DNA of 32,237 nt from assembly GCF_900167225.1 (NCBI RefSeq), contig NZ_FUXH01000020.1, positions 1-32,237 on the forward strand, in the 5' to 3' direction. This document shows, one piece after another, positions 26,154 through 32,237 of this stretch (position 1 is its first letter; the number at the start of each line of letters is the position of its first letter). Under the pieces are notes generated by a model. It saw only the letters and a list, made by a program, of their open reading frames with translations, did not search any database and was not told where the DNA came from. The position numbers and the translations under genes were made by a program. The stretch comes from Porphyromonas crevioricanis. Its GTDB lineage: Bacteria > Bacteroidota > Bacteroidia > Bacteroidales > Porphyromonadaceae.

Positions 26154-27413
26154 ATGCTATACCACCTCTTCGACTGGCTCGAACAATTTTCTTTTCCTGG
26201 AGCTCGATTAGGGCTGTATGTCTCCTTTAGGGCTTCTCTTGCTCTGATTGTAGCATTACTCATCTCCACCATCATAGGGAACAAAATTATTCGTCGCCTA
26301 CAACGGTTGCAAATTGGGGAAACCATAAGAGACCTGGGATTAGAAGGACAGCTTAGCAAAAAAGGAACACCTACAATGGGAGGGATTATTATTATCATTT
26401 CCATCCTGCTACCAGTGCTTCTACTCTCTCGTCTCGACAATGTCTACATTCTGTTGATGATCATATCAACCCTGTTACTCGGCATTCTCGGCTTTATGGA
26501 TGACTACATCAAGGTATTTAAGAAAAACAAAGAAGGTCTTCATGGGCGGTACAAAATCTACGCACAAGTCGGGTTGGGAATGATTGTCGGGCTAGTACTT
26601 TACCTTAGTCCGGCTGTGGTGATAAAAGAAAATTCGGAACTGATGCGGGATGGCAATATCGAGCATGTCTCTTTTGCTTCCTCCGAGACCAAATCGACCA
26701 AGACAACCATCCCTTTTGTAAAGAACAACAACTTCGATTATGCGGATTTGATCCCTTTTAAGGGGGAGGCTAAGCGTGTTGGGTCTTGGCTGCTTTTTGT
26801 CCTGGTGACAATATTTATTGTGACTCTCATTTCCAATTGTGTCAATCTTACGGACGGACTAGATGGATTAGCCTCTGGCTCTTCTGCTATTGTCGGAGTC
26901 GTATTGGGTATTTTTGCCTATGTATCCTCGCATATAGGGATGGCTTCCTACCTCAATATTATGTTTATTCCCGGGGCAGAAGAACTTACTGTGTTTGCCA
27001 TGGCCTTCGTGGGAGCTACAATTGGTTTTTTGTGGTACAACGCTTATCCGGCACAAGTTTTCATGGGAGATACCGGTAGTCTTACCATTGGAGGGATTAT
27101 TGCTGTATTTGCAATCATAATACGCAAAGAGATGCTGCTCCCAATTCTTTGTGGTGTTTTCATTGCCGAAGGACTATCAGTGATACTACAAGTAGCCTAC
27201 TTCAAGTATACCAAACACAGATACGGCAATGGTAGACGCATATTCAAGATGACTCCTCTACACCACCACTTTCAAAAACCAGGACGAGCCGGCATAGAAG
27301 CTCGTATACAGCAACCTCTTTCGCCTCTGCCTGAATCGAAAATTACGGTCCGTTTTTGGTTGATTGGACTGATATTAGCAGCTGTTACAATAGCAACACT
27401 CAAAATGAGATAG
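26154..27413 (+). CDS. mraY: Phospho-MurNAc-pentapeptide transferase
   Basis: This 419-residue integral membrane enzyme moves phospho-MurNAc-pentapeptide to undecaprenyl phosphate, making lipid I. Motifs run in order: KKGTPTMGG (69-77), the Mg-site GFMDDYIK (113-120), NLTDGLDGLA (231-240), the catalytic FMGDTGSL (303-310) and MTPLHHHFQ near 375. Ten or so hydrophobic helices are visible. It is about 60 residues longer than E. coli MraY; most of the excess is a hydrophilic stretch at about 152-208 (KENSELMRDGNIE ... NNNFDYADLIP) between two helices, recorded in Bacteroidota versions. The start is set by the hydrophobic N-terminus; an overlapping ATG at 26149 is out of frame. It lies 24 bases after murE and 11 before murD. 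Confidence 0.96.
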   Translation: MLYHLFDWLEQFSFPGARLGLYVSFRASLALIVALLISTIIGNKIIRRLQRLQIGETIRDLGLEGQLSKKGTPTMGGIIIIISILLPVLLLSRLDNVYILLMIISTLLLGILGFMDDYIKVFKKNKEGLHGRYKIYAQVGLGMIVGLVLYLSPAVVIKENSELMRDGNIEHVSFASSETKSTKTTIPFVKNNNFDYADLIPFKGEAKRVGSWLLFVLVTIFIVTLISNCVNLTDGLDGLASGSSAIVGVVLGIFAYVSSHIGMASYLNIMFIPGAEELTVFAMAFVGATIGFLWYNAYPAQVFMGDTGSLTIGGIIAVFAIIIRKEMLLPILCGVFIAEGLSVILQVAYFKYTKHRYGNGRRIFKMTPLHHHFQKPGRAGIEARIQQPLSPLPESKITVRFWLIGLILAAVTIATLKMR

Positions 27414-27424
27414 GATAAAGAATT

Positions 27425-28792
27425 ATGAATAGCAAACCAGAAAAACCTTTTGATATAGTAGTTCTCGGTGCTGGAGAGAGTGGTGTAGGAGCTGCTATCC
27501 TGGCCAATAAACACGGACTTTCGGTCTTTGTTTCGGATTACGGTCAGATAGCTCCTAGACATCAGGAGGAGCTAGCTATGTATGGGATCCCTTATGAACA
27601 AGGGAGACACTCGCTGGAGCTTATTTGCCACAGCTTGGAAGTAGTCAAAAGTCCAGGAGTGGCAGAGACGACCCCAGTGATGAAAGCCGTTCGTAAAGCT
27701 GGCATATCTGTGATTTCAGAGATAGAGCTAGCAGCACGTTATACAGATGCCTATATGATTGGGATCTCTGGCAGTAATGGCAAGACAACAACGACAATGT
27801 GGCTTCATCATGCTTTGAGATCGGCTGGATTGGATGTCGGTCTGGCTGGGAATATCGGTTTCAGTCTGGCTCGGCAAGTTGCCTATGAACCACACCAATA
27901 TTATGTGATAGAACTTAGTAGCTTCCAATTGGATGATATGTATAAGTTCAAAGCCAATATCGCCATCCTGCTCAACATCACTCCCGACCACTTGGATCGG
28001 TATAACCATAGATTCGACCTCTATGCCGAAGCCAAAATGCGTATTATTCAGAACATGGGACCAAAAGAGAGCTTCATCTACTGGGCAGATGATCCTTATG
28101 TAAATCGCAGAGTGAAAGAATTGGCTCCCGATATTCAACTCCTGCCATTCTCTATCAGCAGGAACGAGGGTGAGGTATCGGCTTTTCTCAATGACAAAGA
28201 TGAATTGGAGGTCAAGAAGAATGGGGAAGCAATATTCTGCATCAAACGATCCGAATTAGCTCTACCAGGGGCACATAACCTACAGAATGCCATGGCTGTG
28301 GCTTTGGCAGCCTCTGTAGTGGGCATCTCCAACGAATCCCTCTACCAAGCCCTACATGTCTTTAGAAATGTTCCTCACAGACTAGAGTTTGTACGTTCAC
28401 TCAAAGATGTTCGCTATGTCAATGATTCCAAAGCAACCAACATACAATCTACAGTGGCAGCTCTGGAAAGTATGACAACCCCCATCGTCCTCATTCTTGG
28501 AGGGACGGACAAAGGAAATGACTATAGTGTAATAGAGGAGGCCGTGAAAGAAAAGGCCATCGGATTAGTCTTTCTCGGTGTAGATAACGACAAGCTGCAC
28601 AAAGCCTTTGATGGAAAGGTGGCACAGATAGCAGATGCTCGTTCCATGCCCGAGGCCGTCCGAAAGGCAACCGAAATGGCTCGCCCCGGTTCAACAGTTC
28701 TACTCTCTCCTTGTTGCGCCAGTTTTGACTTGTTTAGCAATTACGAAGACCGAGGAGACCAATTCAGAGCTTGTGCCCTGGCAATGAGCTAA
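27425..28792 (+). CDS. murD: UDP-MurNAc-L-alanine:D-glutamate ligase
   Basis: This 455-residue cytoplasmic ligase adds D-glutamate to UDP-MurNAc-L-Ala. The N-terminal Rossmann-like strand is DIVVLGAGESGVGAA (10-24). The P-loop is ISGSNGKTTTT (114-124), followed by LAGNIGFSL, VIELSSFQL and NITPDHLDR (all MurD signatures). The C-terminal domain has RLEFVRSLKDVRYVNDSKATN (about 318-338), then ILGGTDKGNDYS and the closing SPCCASFDLFSNYEDRGDQF. All catalytic motifs of the Mur ligase family are intact. It starts 11 bases after mraY. The ftsW frame extends upstream into its 3' end only if a TTG start is used; the ATG at 28819 avoids that overlap. Confidence 0.96.
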   Translation: MNSKPEKPFDIVVLGAGESGVGAAILANKHGLSVFVSDYGQIAPRHQEELAMYGIPYEQGRHSLELICHSLEVVKSPGVAETTPVMKAVRKAGISVISEIELAARYTDAYMIGISGSNGKTTTTMWLHHALRSAGLDVGLAGNIGFSLARQVAYEPHQYYVIELSSFQLDDMYKFKANIAILLNITPDHLDRYNHRFDLYAEAKMRIIQNMGPKESFIYWADDPYVNRRVKELAPDIQLLPFSISRNEGEVSAFLNDKDELEVKKNGEAIFCIKRSELALPGAHNLQNAMAVALAASVVGISNESLYQALHVFRNVPHRLEFVRSLKDVRYVNDSKATNIQSTVAALESMTTPIVLILGGTDKGNDYSVIEEAVKEKAIGLVFLGVDNDKLHKAFDGKVAQIADARSMPEAVRKATEMARPGSTVLLSPCCASFDLFSNYEDRGDQFRACALAMS

Positions 28793-28818
28793 ACACCTAT
28801 AGACAAAGCAAGAGAATC

Positions 28819-30183
28819 ATGAGAGCATTCCCTCCTTTCCGCAGTAAAGCCACAACGAGTCTGACCGACTTTTCTCAGGACAGAAAAGAGTCGCACCTCA
28901 AGCTAAAGAAGCTCCCCGGGGATTGGCGTTTATGGTGGATTTATATAGGATTGATGCTTATCTCTTTGGTAGAAGTGTACAGTGCTACTAGTACATTGAC
29001 CTATAAGGGGGATTCTTCACTGCCTCCTATTATAGTTCACTTCTTTTTCCAGCTTGTCTCTGCTGCTATTGTCTTTTTTGGGACCAAACATTACAGTGCT
29101 TACTTCTTAGACCACCCAAGGCTCTTCAAGGGAGGGCTTATTCTCATATACCTTTTGGGTATTTTCTCTCAGCTGTTACTCTTCATTGGATTTGGAGTAG
29201 AAATAAATGGGGCTGTGCGCTGGGTCAAATTGGGCCCGATTGTCTTCCAACCATCAGAAATTATACGTCTAGGGCTGATCTGCATGGGTGCTCATTTTCT
29301 GGTGAATTGTAGGGAAGATAGGAGAAAGCAGATAGCTTTTTGGATTTTCATGATTTTCCCTCTTTTGCTGATCGTCAAATCCAACATGTCCACTTTCCTC
29401 ATGCTATTGCTCTTCACATTCCTCTATGCCTGGGTAGGCCGTATGCCTAACCGGGTTTTACTCAAGGCTTGTGGTGCAGCAACAGCTCTCATCATTCTGG
29501 CCTTTCTTGCAGTAGTAAGCCTTCCAGAACAGACTATCGCCAAGATTGTACCACGTGCTACTACATGGAAGTCACGTATCAGCATTCATTTGTCCTCTTC
29601 TGACTCTACATCTGTACACCTGACCGAAGCTCAACGAGACTCCATGAGGTATGTGATCAACGACGATAATTTTCAAGAGCAGCATGCTAGGATTGCTATT
29701 GCCATGGGCAAGGGACCTATCGGAGGACTTCTGGGGCGTGGCCCGGGCAACAGTATAGAAAGAGATATCCTCCCTCAGGCTTTTTCGGACTACATATACA
29801 CAATCATCATAGAGGAGTGGGGCCTGATAGGAGCTTTTGTAGTGCCTTTCTTGTACCTGATTTTCTTCTTCCGTCTCGGGGAGATAGGTATATCTTGCCG
29901 GAGTAAATACAACCGGATGGTACTCCAAGGTATTGGACTGCTCTATGTGCTACAAGCAATACTTCACTTCATGGTGGCTGTGGGAATTGGTCCGGTGACG
30001 GGACAGACCCTGCCTTTGGTAAGCCGAGGAGGGACCTCATACATCATTACCAGTATAGCTTTCGGCTTGGCTATCCTTATCTCTGCCATGGAAGAAGAGC
30101 GAAGGAGAAGGGAAAAGAATAAGGAGGGAACAGGCTCTTGTATGACACTGCTTGATAGTTCGAGGGAGGAAATCGAGGAATAA
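28819..30183 (+). CDS. ftsW: FtsW lipid II polymerase (SEDS family)
   Basis: This septal peptidoglycan glycosyltransferase acts with FtsI. Starting at the ATG at 28819 it is 454 residues; the open frame reaches back to a TTG at 28771 inside murD, but the ATG gives normal spacing (26 bases after murD). A basic N-terminal tail of about 40 residues precedes the first span (WWIYIGLMLISLVEVYSA). SEDS motifs follow: GVEINGAVRWVKLGPIVFQPSEI (about 130-152, a hallmark with the conserved GxxRW and QPSE), a long periplasmic loop with HARIAIAMGKGPIGGLLGRGPG (about 295-316), then DYIYTIIIEEWGLIGAF and GQTLPLVSRGGTSYI near the end, which is another signature. MurG starts 23 bases downstream. SEDS genes next to murD are normally ftsW rather than rodA. 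Confidence 0.95.
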   Translation: MRAFPPFRSKATTSLTDFSQDRKESHLKLKKLPGDWRLWWIYIGLMLISLVEVYSATSTLTYKGDSSLPPIIVHFFFQLVSAAIVFFGTKHYSAYFLDHPRLFKGGLILIYLLGIFSQLLLFIGFGVEINGAVRWVKLGPIVFQPSEIIRLGLICMGAHFLVNCREDRRKQIAFWIFMIFPLLLIVKSNMSTFLMLLLFTFLYAWVGRMPNRVLLKACGAATALIILAFLAVVSLPEQTIAKIVPRATTWKSRISIHLSSSDSTSVHLTEAQRDSMRYVINDDNFQEQHARIAIAMGKGPIGGLLGRGPGNSIERDILPQAFSDYIYTIIIEEWGLIGAFVVPFLYLIFFFRLGEIGISCRSKYNRMVLQGIGLLYVLQAILHFMVAVGIGPVTGQTLPLVSRGGTSYIITSIAFGLAILISAMEEERRRREKNKEGTGSCMTLLDSSREEIEE

Positions 30184-30206
30184 GAATTTGCAGAAGAAAG
30201 AAAATA

Positions 30207-31349
30207 ATGAAACGAATAATCATTAGCGGAGGAGGCACCGGAGGACATATCTTTCCTGCCATAGCTATTGCCGATACGATCACTAAGAGATACCCCGAAG
30301 CGCAGATCCTTTTCGTAGGAGCCGAAGGGCGAATGGAGATGGAAAGAGTTCCGAGAGCTGGCTATGAGATTGTCGGCCTTCCGATCAAAGGGCTGGATCG
30401 CAAACATCTTCTCAAGAACTTCAAAGTAGGTATTGATATGCTTCGTAGCTTGAGCCTTGCCAGCAACACAATCAGACGATTCAAGCCAGAAGTGGTAGTG
30501 GGTGTAGGAGGATACGCCAGTGCTCCGACTCTGAAAGCTGCCCAAATGTTAGGCATCCCAACTTTGATCCAAGAGCAAAATAGCTATGCCGGGGTGACAA
30601 ACAAGTTTTTGAGCAAAAAGGTGAAGCGCATCTGTGTGGCCTATCCCGAGATGGAGCGCTTCTTCCCTGCCGACAAGATAATACTCACCGGCAATCCCAT
30701 TCGTCCAGAGATCGAGATACTCCAAGGAAATCGACAAGAGGCTCTACAATACTTTGGATTGTCACAAGATTCTTCCAAAATCTTATTGGTGATAGGGGGG
30801 AGTTTGGGTGCTCGCACAATCAATCTTGCTATCGCACGAGCTTTGCCAAGCATCGCTCAAGCTGGAGTTACTCTCATTTGGCAAACAGGCAAAGAGTATA
30901 TACAGCAAATGCGGAAAGAAGTAGCAGCCGTATCAGGACTCAAAGTGTATATATCCGATTTTATCGATAGAATGGATCATGCCTATACATTGGCTGATTT
31001 GGTTGTATCTCGCGCTGGGGCCAGCTCGGTGTCAGAATTGTGTCTCTTGGGTAAGGCTTCCATACTGGTTCCCTCACCAAATGTAGCAGAGGATCATCAG
31101 ACGAAAAATGCAAAGGCTCTGTCTTCGCGCAATGCGACTGTGTTAATTACAGACAAAGAAGCTCCAGAGCTATTAGGCAAGACTGCTCTGGATTTACTTG
31201 CTGACGCAGAACAATTGTCTCGCCTTTCCGAATCAGCTTTATCTCTGGCACACCGGAAAGCAGCCGATCGCATTGTGGATGAGATTGAACGGGTACTCCT
31301 GATCCAAAATAAACCTGAACAAAAGAACCTACCAAACGTAAGTAAGTAA
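30207..31349 (+). CDS. murG: MurG, lipid II-forming GlcNAc transferase
   Basis: This 380-residue glycosyltransferase (GT28 family) adds GlcNAc to lipid I at the inner face of the membrane. It begins MKRIIISGGGTGGHIFPA, with the glycine-rich loop at 8-13 and conserved H14. EVVVGVGGYASAPTLKAA (about 94-111) and LIQEQNSYAGVTNKFLS are the acceptor-domain motifs. The C-terminal donor domain holds LLVIGGSLGARTIN (about 193-206), VVSRAGASSVSEL (about 270-282; R and E belong to the UDP-GlcNAc site) and the loop VPSPNVAEDHQTKNAKAL. Length is normal with a slightly extended tail. This is the last gene of the cluster before the insertion sequence; murC is expected next in relatives. Confidence 0.97.
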   Translation: MKRIIISGGGTGGHIFPAIAIADTITKRYPEAQILFVGAEGRMEMERVPRAGYEIVGLPIKGLDRKHLLKNFKVGIDMLRSLSLASNTIRRFKPEVVVGVGGYASAPTLKAAQMLGIPTLIQEQNSYAGVTNKFLSKKVKRICVAYPEMERFFPADKIILTGNPIRPEIEILQGNRQEALQYFGLSQDSSKILLVIGGSLGARTINLAIARALPSIAQAGVTLIWQTGKEYIQQMRKEVAAVSGLKVYISDFIDRMDHAYTLADLVVSRAGASSVSELCLLGKASILVPSPNVAEDHQTKNAKALSSRNATVLITDKEAPELLGKTALDLLADAEQLSRLSESALSLAHRKAADRIVDEIERVLLIQNKPEQKNLPNVSK

Positions 31350-31545
31350 TGTATAACTTTCGATGTGTGAAACAACCCTTCGCAACACAATGTAACAACA
31401 TATCTCCCAAACATTACGTCCATTGCTATCAAATAATACAGAGAGAAATCTCATGAAGATGCAGGAATAGCTTCTTCATAGAGTCTCTTCGCTCTCCTAC
31501 CTAAGACAGAGGAGCTGAGCAATGTGAATGTAATTTTCTCCTGTA
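31350..31545. other. Junction between murG and the insertion sequence
   Basis: About 200 bases with no recognisable gene. It does not resemble the start of murC, so the element did not insert inside murC within this window. A minus-strand frame spans this junction and the element's end but has no motif. Confidence 0.5.
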
Positions 31546-31557
31546 GAGACCTTTGCA
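31546..31557 (+). repeat. Putative left terminal inverted repeat of the insertion sequence
   Basis: GAGACCTTTGCA, identical to the motif at 4235. Its distance from the transposase start suits an IS5-family left end. The right partner is outside the window. Confidence 0.6.
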
Positions 31558-31649
31558 CAGCAATTTGCCTGTATTCATCTGTTAATTCACTGTATAATAG
31601 GGAATTATTTCCTATAAGTGAGTACTGAAAACAGAATAATATTCTTCCC

Positions 31650-32237
31650 ATGGCATACCAATCCAAGAACACCGATGAGCATGTAACATTTGCAGACGCA
31701 CTCCTTTCAAAGCGTTATCGCAAAGCACAAAACGACTTCCTCAATCAGATTGACAGGCTTGTTGATTGGCGTCCGATTCGGACGCCAATCAACAAGAAAT
31801 ACACGAAGCGACAAAATGCCATCGGTGCTCCTGCTTATGATGAGATTCTCTTATTCAAGATGTTGCTCCTGGAGATATGGTATAACCTCAGTGATTGTGC
31901 TCTGGAGGAGCGTATCAATGATTCAATCACTTTTTCCCGATTCTTGGGCTTGAAAATGGAAGAGGTTTCTCCCGACCACAGCACCATCAGTCGATTTCGT
32001 TCGGCACTGACCGAACTGGGGGCCTGATGGAAAAACTTTTGGTGCAGTTTAATAAGCAACTTTCCCTCCATCACATTTCAATAAGGGAAGGGATGCTTGT
32101 CGATGCAAGCCTTGTGCAGACGCCATATAAACCCAATGGAAGCATTACGATTGAAGTCGCAGACGATAGGGAAGACAATCGGAGCGAGCAGGAAAAAGAG
32201 GCGGAGGAGGATTATCAAAAACAGCTTGTCCGTCAGC
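31650..32237 (+). pseudogene. IS5-family transposase, frameshifted and cut by the window edge
   Basis: The N-terminal 125 residues read from MAYQSKNTDEHVTF through IGAPAYDEILLFKMLLLEIWY and SRFLGLKMEEVSPDHSTISRFRS, the usual IS5-family N-terminal domain with its DHSTISRFR motif. The frame stops at 32027 just after a run of five G's (32018-32022). The frame offset by one resumes directly with LMEKLLVQFNKQLSLHHISIREG and continues to the edge without a stop, including MLVDASLVQT, which should hold the first catalytic aspartate of the DDE triad. A run of three (or six) G's would restore one continuous protein, so this copy most likely has a 2-base insertion (or 1-base loss). Programmed frameshifting is known in some IS5-family members but is not needed to explain this case. 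Confidence 0.8.
31758..31796. repeat. 39-base perfect palindrome inside the transposase coding sequence
   Basis: CTTGTTGATTGGCGTCCGA and its exact complement flank a single T (31777). The two 19-base arms encode part of LVDWRPIRTPINKK, so the symmetry lies wholly inside the coding frame. Confidence 0.85.

Larger units (their letters stand above)
31546..32237 (+). mobile_element. IS5-family insertion sequence, IS1126-like, left part
   Basis: The element appears to begin with GAGACCTTTGCA, about 100 bases before the transposase start, and continues to the window edge. The reading-frame content matches the IS5-family transposase known from P. gingivalis IS1126 as remembered; no search was run. 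The right end and any target duplication lie outside the window. Confidence 0.8.

Noticed and set aside
28771-28818. Upstream TTG start for ftsW overlapping murD
   Set aside because: The ATG at 28819 gives normal spacing and leaves a full basic tail before the first membrane span.
31650-32237. Programmed frameshifting as the reason for the split transposase frame
   Set aside because: Not excluded, but as remembered, intact relatives read through this point in one frame, so a simple indel in the G-run is the simpler explanation.

Overview
The window reads as a stretch of a Bacteroidota chromosome, most probably a Porphyromonas species. The reasons are the fused SecDF, the DUF4492-cydA-cydB block, the yajC-ybbR-coaE order, DUF5606, a one-piece hybrid sensor/AraC-type regulator, promoters of the Bacteroidota type (TTTG then TAnnTTTG), and an insertion sequence at the right edge that resembles IS1126 of P. 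gingivalis from memory. No database was searched, so the species is an inference.

Left part (1-5.2 kb): the 5' end of a secreted beta-rich protein on the minus strand runs off the window edge. After about 830 bases without a convincing gene comes a large hybrid two-component regulator with a TPR sensor. Next is a 940-base stretch without genes that is rich in palindromes and carries a copy of the insertion sequence's end motif. A small RRM RNA-binding protein follows on the minus strand.

Middle (5.7-20.4 kb): secDF and, after a terminator, yajC (protein export accessories); a YbbR protein, coaE (last step of CoA synthesis), a DUF5606 protein and kbl (which uses CoA) on the plus strand; metK on the minus strand, convergent with kbl across a shared terminator and preceded by a leader with two competing hairpins; the groES-groEL chaperonin operon on the minus strand; and the DUF4492-cydA-cydB operon for a cytochrome bd quinol oxidase.

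Right part (20.5-32.2 kb): a tRNA with anticodon CAU, then a tight plus-strand division and cell-wall cluster: rsmH, an FtsL-like gene, ftsI (with PASTA), murE, mraY, murD, ftsW and murG. These genes make the lipid-linked peptidoglycan precursor and the septal synthase. In related genomes murC, ftsQ, ftsA and ftsZ follow; here an IS5-family element with a frameshifted transposase begins about 200 bases after murG.

Most of the window is housekeeping. The least explained parts are the metK leader, the palindromes between the hybrid regulator and the RRM gene, the long acidic N-terminus of the FtsL-like protein, and the 39-base perfect palindrome inside the transposase reading frame.
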